This document shows, piece by piece, positions 8,423 to 17,296 of a stretch of DNA of 64,000 bases (position 1 is its first letter; every line of letters starts with the position of its first letter). This DNA is from a bacterium (GTDB taxonomy: Bacteria; UBA8248), in NCBI GenBank assembly GCA_030922375.1, contig JAVEPB010000216.1:1-64000 (forward strand), written 5' to 3'. Both the position numbers and the translations under genes were made by a program. Below the pieces are notes generated by a model. The model did not search any database. It had not been told where the DNA came from and saw only the letters and a list, made by a program, of their open reading frames with translations.

Positions 8423-9703
8423 TTAATATATGATGGCTCGGAGACGCGTAGCGCCCTGCTGGTTGAGAATGCCCACGATACTGGCGGCTCCGATCTCCTG
8501 AGACATCGCCAGCGCCTCGGTCAGGTCAGGGTGGCCCGCTACGACGCGCTCCGCGCGTGGAACCTTCCATACGGTATCGACTCCGCCACAATATACTATC
8601 GCGTTAACATCGGGAAAATTGAACAACAGAGCCGACTCGACCCGCCGGTCTTTCGCCATATCAGACACCATGACTGCCGTGCGTATCCCCGCGCCTTCCA
8701 GCAGATTCGCGGTAATCGCCATATCCGAATGCGGTACGCCCCCTCCGAATTTGGTAAGAATCGCGGCATCGGGTTTCAGGCTCCATTTGGCGAGATGGGC
8801 CGCGGCCTGACAGTTGCGGTCGCGATCCTCGTTGTCGGAGCCTGCTATCGTCGCCACGGTTCCGACGAAGTTCAACACTTTCGCTTCATGGCGCCGGTAG
8901 AGGTCCGTGATGATCGGATGGTTTTGATAGAAGTAGGTCTCCGCGCCGCCGAGAGACAGGGTATAGGATGGCACGATGGCCCCGTCCAACCACTCGTCGG
9001 GATGGAGCAGGAGAGGCATCATGCCGCTCGTATTGGCGCCGTAGATGACTTGTTCGTCTATCTCCGGCGACCGCTGGCGAGAGTATATCTGCCCGACGTA
9101 GGCCACCCGCGGCAGCCCCTCGCGCCCCTCCAGCGTGGGGCCAACGGCGTCAAAGGTCGTGGTTTCGGCTGGCGTCTCACCCATCGCGGCTTGAGCCAGA
9201 TAGACCACCGCTTTCATTCCCGCGCGGCGAGTCGCGTTGAGCTTGATGTGCGTAGCCAACTCCGGACGCGCGTGCGGCGCCACGATGAGATGTTGAAGCG
9301 ACGAATAATGCGACCACTCACCGGCGGGGCCGCTCATCTCCAAAACGCGGCCGATCCGCCCCTCCGTATCCGCCACGGACCCCTCGATCAGCACCGTCAC
9401 CGCCGCTCCTTCAAGAACGTGGGTCGTTCCCATCCCGGCGGTGGCGGGCGTGTTCAGGATGCCCGGAAAATCGGGGCTCGAACCGGGTTCCTTCGCCCGA
9501 GGTTCGATGATGTCGAATACAGGACCCACCCGGCAATTCTCACCGGCGCGGACAATCTCCAGGTCCACGCCCTGAAGACGGTCATCGGCCAGAAGCAGGG
9601 CCCTCAACTCCCCGGCATCGACGAGTAGGGATGTCCCGTCCAAGCGCGTATTATCGCCAAATTTAATTTCCGTGACGGGGTGACGGGCAAGAGTCAATTG
9701 CAT
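8423..9703 (-). CDS. GrdE-like protein (glycine/betaine/sarcosine/D-proline reductase component B alpha/beta proprotein family)
   Basis: 426 aa; NTPATAGMGTTHVLEGAAVTVLIEG...YSSLQHLIVAPHA...YGANTSGMMPLLLHPDEWLDGAIVPSYT...HPIITDLYRRHEAKVLNFVGTVATIAGSDNEDRDRNCQAAAHLAKWSLKPDAAILTKFGGGVPHSDMAITANLLEGAGIRT. Directly upstream of and co-directional with the GrdB-like gene. Confidence 0.8.
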   Translation of the reverse strand: MQLTLARHPVTEIKFGDNTRLDGTSLLVDAGELRALLLADDRLQGVDLEIVRAGENCRVGPVFDIIEPRAKEPGSSPDFPGILNTPATAGMGTTHVLEGAAVTVLIEGSVADTEGRIGRVLEMSGPAGEWSHYSSLQHLIVAPHARPELATHIKLNATRRAGMKAVVYLAQAAMGETPAETTTFDAVGPTLEGREGLPRVAYVGQIYSRQRSPEIDEQVIYGANTSGMMPLLLHPDEWLDGAIVPSYTLSLGGAETYFYQNHPIITDLYRRHEAKVLNFVGTVATIAGSDNEDRDRNCQAAAHLAKWSLKPDAAILTKFGGGVPHSDMAITANLLEGAGIRTAVMVSDMAKDRRVESALLFNFPDVNAIVYCGGVDTVWKVPRAERVVAGHPDLTEALAMSQEIGAASIVGILNQQGATRLRAIIY

Positions 9704-9769
9704 GATTTCTTCCCTTTTCGCTCGTTAAATTATTGCCCGGTTCCAGGCCGGTCGCGGACAGATACAGCC

Positions 9770-11284
9770 TCATGTAGCCTGAATCGGTAAAGACATGTAG
9801 GCACCCAGCGCGCGTCCGTACGCGGCAGCATAGACTCCGTATGGAGTAAAATCCTCCGTGAATGCGCTCAAGGCCCAAAGGGCCGCTTTTCTGTATTTCC
9901 GTTCCCCGGCGGAGTCCGCGAGACGCAGGAAAAGCATTGCCGCAATCCCGTTTTCCGCCAACAGCGTGAGCGGGTATTTCAGGTGCGCCATCCCTTCGTG
10001 GCTGATGTCATGGAAGCCACCGGCAGGATTCGTCTGCGCGTCGAGCATCTCATCTCCAAGCCGGCGCGCGCGCTCCAGATATCCGGCTTCCCCGGTAGCT
10101 CCATAGGCGTCAAGCAGTGCGACCCCCGTATAAACCTGGTCAACAAGAAGTCCGGGAACGTGGGGCTCGCCATCGTGATAATGACACATGCCGCCACCGG
10201 TAGCGCGGCAATCGTTCCAAAGGAACTCCAACGCGCCCAGCGCGCGATCTCTGCAACCGGGTCGCTCTAGAATCCACGACGCCTCCAGATACGACGATAT
10301 CGCCTGGGCATTGGCATCCGTATAAACCAACTCATCGACAACCGAAAAGGATTGCTGGGAATTGTACACTGTTTCCCCGTTTCTTATTATCGGAACGTGT
10401 AAATAGTCCTGACACCCAAAGAAAGCGGCGCCGGAGGGGCCGGACAGCGCCCCGTCAACGTAGCCGATTACCTCCTCAGCCAATTGCCGATACTCGGCCC
10501 GCCGGGTGAGCTGAAAGACGCGCAGGCAGTTGCCAAGTATTCCCGCTTGATCGGCGAGCAGCTTCTCGCGGTGAGGCTCGCTCCAATCGGCTTTGGAGGA
10601 ATACCGAAAGTACCCCCCGTCCCTGTTATCGTACGTCTCGCTCGCGCGCATCGCGCTTAGCGTTCGCGCAACGTGATCGAGAAAGGTGACATCTCCCGTC
10701 GTCTCGTAACGGTAAAGTAGGAAATCGTTGGCCTCCGGATGAGGAAACTTGTGGTCGGGTCCGTACCCACCGTTCACCTTATCCGAAAGCGCCATCAAGG
10801 CGTTCGATATTTCGAATACGGCGGATGCCCGAATTTTTGCATCCGGGGCCGCGGCAGAGGCTTCCGGACTGACAGGCGAAGCGGATTCCAGAAGCTCGCC
10901 CTTTTTATCCTGGTAGGCCGCCTGAATGCGAACCAAGACACTGCAAAAATTTTCAGTCGTCAGGTGGTTCACGGTAGCTACCCGATCTCCCTGGGGAGTC
11001 ATGAAGACGATGGTCGGCCAGCCGTTCCGATTGTAGCGGACGTCGATGTCCGGGCGCTGCGCGTTCTCGACACGTATCGGAACGAAGTAGGCGTTCAGCA
11101 GAACAATGACCTCGTCGTCCGAGAATGAAGTTTCGTCCATGCTCTGGCAGAATCCGCACCAGAAAGCACCCAAATAGAGCATCACCAGCTTGTCTTGATC
11201 CCGGGCTTTTTGAAATGCCTCAGGTCCCCACTCAAGCCAATTGATGAGGTGCGCAGTGTTCGGATTCGGAGAAAAGCGGATCAT
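9770..11284 (-). CDS. DUF255/SSP411-like thioredoxin-domain protein
   Basis: 504 aa; N-terminal thioredoxin-like KLVMLYLGAFWCGFCQSMDETSFSDDEVIVLLNAYFVPIRVENAQRPDIDVRYN..GWPTIVFMTPQGD, followed by an alpha/alpha-barrel-like region. Confidence 0.78.
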   Translation of the reverse strand: MIRFSPNPNTAHLINWLEWGPEAFQKARDQDKLVMLYLGAFWCGFCQSMDETSFSDDEVIVLLNAYFVPIRVENAQRPDIDVRYNRNGWPTIVFMTPQGDRVATVNHLTTENFCSVLVRIQAAYQDKKGELLESASPVSPEASAAAPDAKIRASAVFEISNALMALSDKVNGGYGPDHKFPHPEANDFLLYRYETTGDVTFLDHVARTLSAMRASETYDNRDGGYFRYSSKADWSEPHREKLLADQAGILGNCLRVFQLTRRAEYRQLAEEVIGYVDGALSGPSGAAFFGCQDYLHVPIIRNGETVYNSQQSFSVVDELVYTDANAQAISSYLEASWILERPGCRDRALGALEFLWNDCRATGGGMCHYHDGEPHVPGLLVDQVYTGVALLDAYGATGEAGYLERARRLGDEMLDAQTNPAGGFHDISHEGMAHLKYPLTLLAENGIAAMLFLRLADSAGERKYRKAALWALSAFTEDFTPYGVYAAAYGRALGAYMSLPIQAT

Positions 11285-11343
11285 GCTAATTTACGCTCCG
11301 AAAGAATTGAATTCACCATAAATTCATTGCCCCTACGATACAC

Positions 11344-11406
11344 GATCAATCGACCTCGATAATTCATTCATATTACAGAGGACCCGATTTTAGCGGAGCA
11401 CACCTC
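11344..11406 (+). repeat. Family C intergenic repeat
   Basis: CGATCAATCGACCTCGATAATTCATTCATATTACAGAGGACCCGATTTTAGCGGAGCACA matches 28051-28110. Confidence 0.75.
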
Positions 11407-11411
11407 TTTGA

Positions 11412-12434
11412 TTATCCGATGCGCTCGTCAGTGATTGCCGCCTCGCCGTAAATTTCGGGGTTAAAGACGTTATATGGGCGCTTACCGGCGAGGAAGAGCT
11501 CGATATTTTGAACCACACGCAAAGCCATTTCCTCGCGCGTCTCGCGAGCCGCACTGCCCATGTGCGGCGTCAGAACAACATTTGGAAGGGTTTTAAGCCC
11601 TTCAATCGGCCCAGGATTTGGCTCAGGAACCTCGGTCTGATAGACGTCCAGGCCGGCCCCACGAATTCGTTTTTCTCTCAGCGCTTTCTCTAAAGCCACT
11701 TCATCCAAAACAGGTCCGCGCGAAGTGTTAATAAGAATGGCACTTGGCTTCATGAAAGAGATAAGCCGTTCATTGACGAGACCTACGGTATTTTTGGTGA
11801 GCGCCGGGGTTAATGCGATAAAATCCGATTCAACAAACAAATCATCGAGGGCACGGAATTCAGCCGAACCGAGAACAAATTCTTCCGCCGGACTTAGTGG
11901 CGTGCGCTTGTTGTAGATAATTCGCATGTCGCAAGCGGCTGCCTTACGGGCGACCAGTTGTCCGATTTGGCCCATTCCGACGATCCCGAGAGTCTTGCCG
12001 TAGAGACGCGAACCCATGAAAGCCATCGATTGATTCTGTTGCCAACGTCCCTCACGGAGGAACGTATCCGCCTCCGGCAATCGCCACGCTGTCGCCATCA
12101 AAAGAGCGAATGTGAATTCCGCGGCCGTTTTGCGCGTCATACTTTTTTGTCCCGCGACGGGTATGTTCCGGCGGGTCGCGGCCGCGAAATCAATAAATTT
12201 CGCGGTCCCATGCATGACGGAGATAAATTTCAGCTCCTTCGCCGCGTCGATCACACGCTCATTAAAGGGGATCTCCCCAATACCAAAGAGTATGTGTTTA
12301 TCGCGCACGGCCTCCAGAAGTTCCGGTTCTGGAATCATGCGATCAACATGTGGATATGTAGTCACTTCCCCCAGTTTATTGAGCTTTGAGGCAGCGAATT
12401 CCGGTATCGGCTGAGGCACAAAAATCCTGGTCAT
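11412..12434 (-). CDS. D-isomer specific 2-hydroxyacid dehydrogenase
   Basis: MTRIFVPQPIPEFAASKLNKLG...GKTLGIVGMGQIGQLVARKAAACDMRIIYNKR...PSAILINTSRGPVLDEVALEKAL...GLDVYQTEP-like...NVVLTPHMGSAARETREEMA. Confidence 0.93.
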   Translation of the reverse strand: MTRIFVPQPIPEFAASKLNKLGEVTTYPHVDRMIPEPELLEAVRDKHILFGIGEIPFNERVIDAAKELKFISVMHGTAKFIDFAAATRRNIPVAGQKSMTRKTAAEFTFALLMATAWRLPEADTFLREGRWQQNQSMAFMGSRLYGKTLGIVGMGQIGQLVARKAAACDMRIIYNKRTPLSPAEEFVLGSAEFRALDDLFVESDFIALTPALTKNTVGLVNERLISFMKPSAILINTSRGPVLDEVALEKALREKRIRGAGLDVYQTEVPEPNPGPIEGLKTLPNVVLTPHMGSAARETREEMALRVVQNIELFLAGKRPYNVFNPEIYGEAAITDERIG

Positions 12435-12549
12435 GATTGCCCTCTCATGTTTTAAGGTGCCAAAAAAATAAACAACGGTTTGACCGTATCGCGTCCTGTC
12501 CAAAAACTCATCCGAAATTATGATGTATCCAAGAAAGGGAGAGTACGGT

Positions 12550-14202
12550 TTAGCGGGATAAACCGGCGGCCCTGTCTTTTTCCAGCTTTCTTAAAGCCCC
12601 TCTTTGGATTTTTCCGGTGGGAGTTAGCGGGAGTTCTTCCATGAACTCCACCGCACGCGGATATTTGTAAGGAGCCAGCTGGGATTTTACGAATTCTTGA
12701 AGTTCGCGGATCGTATCCTCCGGCGGCTCTTCGTTTTCCGACAAAATCACGAACGCCTTGACGATTTCACCCCGCTGGGAATCCGGCGAACCAACCACGG
12801 CGCAATCGCGGACCCGGGGATGCTCAAGCAAGACGGCCTCGACCTCGAGGCCGGATACGTTGTAGCCCCCGGTATTGATCATGTCGTCTGATCGCGCCTC
12901 AAAAGAGAGATACCCATCCTCATCGACACGGCAGAGGTCTCCCGTCATATTCCACCCGTCACGAACATAGTTCCGCTGCCGATTGAGATCGTCCAGGTAC
13001 CGGCAGCCCGTCGGCCCCTTAACGATCATCTGCCCCACTTCGCCGGGCGGCGAATCCTCCATCGAATCGTCCACCACGCGAACCCGGTAGCCGGGCACGG
13101 CTTTTCCGATCGTTCCGGGCCGGATGTCTTTTCCGCCCGCCGAAATGAAGATGTGCAGCAACTCGGAAATGCCCAGGCCGTTGATGATTTCCACCCCGGT
13201 TTTTTCTTTCCATCCTTTGAACACCGCCAGGGCCAAGGGCTCGCCCCCCGCGACGCAGACGCGGAGGCTGCTCAAGTCGAAATCTCCTGCGATGGCGAGC
13301 ATCTGCTTATAGCCGGAGGGGGTGCTGAAACAGATCGTGGCCTTATATCTATCGATGGTTTCAAGGAGGGTCTTGGGCGTTGCCCGCTCGACCAACACCG
13401 CCGAGGCTCCGAATCTCAGCGTATCGGTAATGAACGCGCAAAACCCGTATAAAAAAGCGATCTGGGGACTTCCGCAAACAATGTCCTCCGGCCGGATCCC
13501 GAACAAATGCCTGGGAAAGGTATCCGCCGCCGCGATTAAATCCCGGTGAAAGTGGACCGTGCCCTTCGGGGTGCCGGTGGACCCCGATGTAAATCCGATC
13601 AAAGCAACATCGTCCGCCGACGTGTCCGCATTCTCGAAAGAATCTGGGCTGTTCGCCATCAAGGATTCCAGCCCGCCGGGGCTCCCATCGCCAAAGCACA
13701 ATATTTTTTTCAGAAAATCCACCTTCTTTCCCGCGTTATTCAGATCTTCGGCCAACCGAATGTCGCAGATGGCATACTGAACTTTTGCCTTTTCGAGAAC
13801 ATAGGCGAGCTCGCGTTCCCTCAACACCGGCATCGCGGGAATCACAATTCCGCCCGCCTTTAAAACGCCCAGGCAGGCGGCAACCAGCATCGGATTGTTC
13901 GGGGAGCGGAGCAGCACCCGCATCCCCGGAGCAAAACCGAATTCACCGGTGATCAGCGAGGCGATTCGATTGGCATTCTCCAACAGATCCGCATAAGTCC
14001 AAAGGGTATCGCCGAAATGAACCGCCGGCCGGCCGGCCTGCGGGCCCTTGACCATCCGGTCGATCAGCTCCACGCCCGCGTTCATGCGCGGCGGATAAGC
14101 GGCCAACTCGGGAAGTACCCCGTAGTCCATCTCCGGCCAATACTTTTCGGGCGCAAGATTTTCCCGCACGAATGTATCCACATGTCCGGTCGGCTCTTTC
14201 AT
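12550..14202 (-). CDS. AMP-dependent acyl-/aryl-CoA ligase (benzoate-CoA ligase family)
   Basis: 550 aa; VALIGFTSGSTGTPKGTVHFHRDLIAA...RYDDLNRQRNYVRDGWNMTGDLCRVDEDGYLSFEARSDDMINTGGYNVSGLEVEAVLLEHPRV...TPTGKIQR. Confidence 0.92.
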   Translation of the reverse strand: MKEPTGHVDTFVRENLAPEKYWPEMDYGVLPELAAYPPRMNAGVELIDRMVKGPQAGRPAVHFGDTLWTYADLLENANRIASLITGEFGFAPGMRVLLRSPNNPMLVAACLGVLKAGGIVIPAMPVLRERELAYVLEKAKVQYAICDIRLAEDLNNAGKKVDFLKKILCFGDGSPGGLESLMANSPDSFENADTSADDVALIGFTSGSTGTPKGTVHFHRDLIAAADTFPRHLFGIRPEDIVCGSPQIAFLYGFCAFITDTLRFGASAVLVERATPKTLLETIDRYKATICFSTPSGYKQMLAIAGDFDLSSLRVCVAGGEPLALAVFKGWKEKTGVEIINGLGISELLHIFISAGGKDIRPGTIGKAVPGYRVRVVDDSMEDSPPGEVGQMIVKGPTGCRYLDDLNRQRNYVRDGWNMTGDLCRVDEDGYLSFEARSDDMINTGGYNVSGLEVEAVLLEHPRVRDCAVVGSPDSQRGEIVKAFVILSENEEPPEDTIRELQEFVKSQLAPYKYPRAVEFMEELPLTPTGKIQRGALRKLEKDRAAGLSR

Positions 14203-15158
14203 GGATTTCGCACCATCGGCAATAGCCCTTCCGCCAGCCGCGTCATGTGCTCGGCCTCTTCGTTGACCGGAGCGGCGACTTTAAAGATGAAATGACTCAC
14301 GCCCGCCCTTTGAAACAACTCGATTGTTTCGGCGCACCGATCGAGCGAACCGCACAAAAGATACTTCTCCGCGACTTCGCGCATGTCCCTCCCGTACCTC
14401 AGCGAAAGATTTTCGGCCCCGGCGTCGCAAGCCACGTTTTCATTCTCGGAAAGATTGACAAACATATGAAGGGCCGGCGTCCAAGGCCTATCAGGATCTT
14501 CCAGTGCTCTCCCCGCCTTTTCAGCCCATTGGCGAATTTGGCCCAGCCCCTCTTCGTAGCGCCGGGGGGAAAAAAGATAAGGAGCATAACCGTCCCCCAG
14601 AATCGCCGCCCGTCTCCGTGACGCATCGCTCCGGCCGCCCACCCAGATGGGAGGCCCTCCGGGCGTGGCGGGAGGAGGGCTCTGCCGCGTATCGGCGAAG
14701 CGAAAAAATTTTCCCCGGTGGCTCACCTCCTCGCCCGACCAAAGTTTGCGTAAAATCTCGATGGCCTCATCCGTGCGGGCGCCGCGCTCATTTTTCGGGA
14801 CGCCGCATAACTCAAACTCCTTGATTTCTTCCCCTCCAACGCCGATGCCGAAGATGAAACGCCCGCCTCCGGATAAATAATCCACCGTGGCGGCCGCTTT
14901 CGCGGCAATTGCGGGGCGCCTCAATGGCAGAAGGTAAACGAGGCTGCCGAGAGTGATTCGTTCGGTCCGGGCGCCGCAGGCGGCAAGCGCGCCGAGACTC
15001 TCGAGATAGTTGCCCCGGAAGGCGATGTGATCGTCGATCCAGAGGGAATCGAAACCCGCCCGCTCCACATCCTCGACAAACGACAAAAATTCGCCCGCCG
15101 AAGGAATTTCACCCGGCTGCAATCCATGGCTGTATCCGAATTTAAGTGCGTTTTTCAT
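14199..15158 (-). CDS. LLM (luciferase-like) class flavin/F420-dependent oxidoreductase
   Basis: 319 aa; FVEDVERAGFDSLWIDDHIAFRGNYLESLGALAACGARTERITLGSLVYLLPLRRPAIAAKAAATVDYLSGGRFIFGIGVGGE. Confidence 0.9.
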   Translation of the reverse strand: MKNALKFGYSHGLQPGEIPSAGEFLSFVEDVERAGFDSLWIDDHIAFRGNYLESLGALAACGARTERITLGSLVYLLPLRRPAIAAKAAATVDYLSGGGRFIFGIGVGGEEIKEFELCGVPKNERGARTDEAIEILRKLWSGEEVSHRGKFFRFADTRQSPPPATPGGPPIWVGGRSDASRRRAAILGDGYAPYLFSPRRYEEGLGQIRQWAEKAGRALEDPDRPWTPALHMFVNLSENENVACDAGAENLSLRYGRDMREVAEKYLLCGSLDRCAETIELFQRAGVSHFIFKVAAPVNEEAEHMTRLAEGLLPMVRNP

Positions 15159-15175
15159 TTTGACGCCATAAGAAC

Positions 15176-17242
15176 CTATCCCGAAACATTCAGATGGAGA
15201 TGGCGGCGGTCGTCCACCATCGCCATCCAGCCGGGAGGCACAAGAGTGACGGCCCCGTATTCTTCCACAACCGCCGACCCCTGGATTTCACTTTCCGCAG
15301 GAATCAAATCGCGCTGATAGACGCGGCAATCCGGGACGGGTTCCGAAAAATGGACAAGGCGCGATTCCAACAAGGCCGCCTCCAGGCCATCGTTGGCCAC
15401 GGATGATTCCGTCCGCGGAGGTTTATCGACCCACGGGGGCTTATCGACCGCTCCGGTTACACGTACGCGGAGGGTTACGATTTCCGCCGGGTCATCGGGG
15501 TGACAATGCCCGTAGCGCTCCTCATAGCGGACATGAAAATCCCTCACCAGAGTTTCGAGCCAATCTCCGGATTCAGACACGGGAATCGTCATTTCGAATG
15601 CCTGCCCCGAATAGCGGACATCCGCGTAACGGAGGCAGCAAAGGTCCTTCAGTCCGGCGGAGCGCAGTTGAGCCGCCGGACGAGAAATCAACTCACCGAA
15701 AATACGCTCGATAGTGGGGGTGTCCGCCTTGTCAAAGCCGACGATATGCGTCCTGACGTTTTCCTGTACAACATCCGCCAGCAGCAAACCGAGGGCGGAA
15801 AAATTCCCCGGGAATCGGGGGACGATGATGTGCGTGATCGATAGATGCCCGGCAATGAGAGCGGCATGGAGCGGACCCGCCCCCCCGTAAGCGACCAAAA
15901 CATGCTCCCTGGGATCGAATCCCCGCTCGATCGAAATCTCCCGAATGGAACTAACCATCTTCGCCACGGCGATATCGACGATTCCACGCGCCATGGAAAC
16001 CGCATCGTCCATTCCCACGCTCCGGGCCAATTCCTCCATTACCTTTTCCGCCCCACCGGGATGAAGCTTCATTTTTCCCGCCATCAGGGTACGCGGGCCA
16101 ATGCGGGACAACACCAGATTCGCATCCGTCACCGTCGGCTCGACGCCGCCAAAACCGTAACAGGCCGGGCCCGGACGGGAACCCGCGCTCTTCGGGCCCA
16201 CATTCAGCACGCCATCCTCGTCGCGCCATGCGATACTTCCTCCGCCCGCCCCCACCGCGTTGATTTGAAGTTGAGAGGCGCTTAACGGAAACGAAGCGAC
16301 CATGTTTTCCCGGGTCACAATAGGCTGACGATCACGGACGAGGCATACGTCCGTACTCGTCCCGCCCATGTCGTAGGTGATGAGGTGATCCAATCCCAGT
16401 TCCTCCGCAAGCGCGACACTCCCCACCACCCCTCCCGCCGGTCCCGAAAGTATCGTCTGGACGGGAAATTGCACGGCCCTTTTTGCATCCAGCATTCCGC
16501 CATTCGAGGCCATGATGAAAAAAGAAGAACGATACTTTTTATTTTGAAGCGCCGTGTTCAGGCGGGCGGCATAATCCCTGATCTTGGGTCCGAGATAGGC
16601 GTTGATGACCGTCGTCGAAAAACGCTCGTATTCCCGGTACTCGGGAACCACTTCGTGCGAAAGGGAGGTGAATAATTCGGGCAGCTTTCGGCGGAGACTC
16701 TCGGCGGTCTTGCTCTCGTTGTCTCCATTCGCGTAGGCGTGCAGAAAACAAACCGCAACGGCCTGAACACCGAGTTCCCGCAGACGTTCGGCCTGCCGAA
16801 GGATTTCATCTTCTTGAACCGCGATTTCAACGCAGCCGTCGGCCAGGATGCGCTCGGCAACCTCGAAACGCAGTTCGCGGGGAACAAGCGGCTTGGGCCG
16901 GATAAATTTCGAATCGAACAGGCTCTGCGGAACCAGGCGCTGCGTTCGGCCGATTTCGAGAACATCGCGGAAACCCGATGTGGTCAATAGGGCCGTTCGT
17001 GCGCCCGTATTCTCGAGAAGCGCGTTGGTTCCAACGGTTGTCCCGTGTGTGATTCTGCCGACCGATGCGATGTCGAAATCCAGACTCCCGAGGGCCTCGA
17101 GAAATACCTCGTCCTCTCTCCCCCGAACGGTAAGAAATTTCGCCACCTTCATCGTTCCCTCGTTCTCGTCATAGAAAACGAGATCCGTGAAGGTTCCTCC
17201 TGTATCGATCCCGACGAGATGCAAGGCGGGGCTATCCTCCAA
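15176..17242 (-). CDS. hyuA: hydantoinase/oxoprolinase subunit A (HyuA family)
   Basis: 688 aa; LVGIDTGGTFTDLVFYDENEG...ITHGTTVGTNALLENTGARTALLTTSGFRDVLEIGRTQR...ILSGPAGGVVGS...YDMGGTSTDVCLV...GAGGGSIAW. Confidence 0.95.
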   Translation of the reverse strand: MEDSPALHLVGIDTGGTFTDLVFYDENEGTMKVAKFLTVRGREDEVFLEALGSLDFDIASVGRITHGTTVGTNALLENTGARTALLTTSGFRDVLEIGRTQRLVPQSLFDSKFIRPKPLVPRELRFEVAERILADGCVEIAVQEDEILRQAERLRELGVQAVAVCFLHAYANGDNESKTAESLRRKLPELFTSLSHEVVPEYREYERFSTTVINAYLGPKIRDYAARLNTALQNKKYRSSFFIMASNGGMLDAKRAVQFPVQTILSGPAGGVVGSVALAEELGLDHLITYDMGGTSTDVCLVRDRQPIVTRENMVASFPLSASQLQINAVGAGGGSIAWRDEDGVLNVGPKSAGSRPGPACYGFGGVEPTVTDANLVLSRIGPRTLMAGKMKLHPGGAEKVMEELARSVGMDDAVSMARGIVDIAVAKMVSSIREISIERGFDPREHVLVAYGGAGPLHAALIAGHLSITHIIVPRFPGNFSALGLLLADVVQENVRTHIVGFDKADTPTIERIFGELISRPAAQLRSAGLKDLCCLRYADVRYSGQAFEMTIPVSESGDWLETLVRDFHVRYEERYGHCHPDDPAEIVTLRVRVTGAVDKPPWVDKPPRTESSVANDGLEAALLESRLVHFSEPVPDCRVYQRDLIPAESEIQGSAVVEEYGAVTLVPPGWMAMVDDRRHLHLNVSG

Positions 17243-17296
17243 TATTCACCTGGCGGTTAATAAGAAAGTCCTTTTGCATCGGCCAGACGAAGGGCA

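Noticed and set aside
7078-8433. Plus-strand ORFs (148, 115 and 301 aa)
   Set aside because: Antisense to the GrdB-like gene; no recognisable family motifs.
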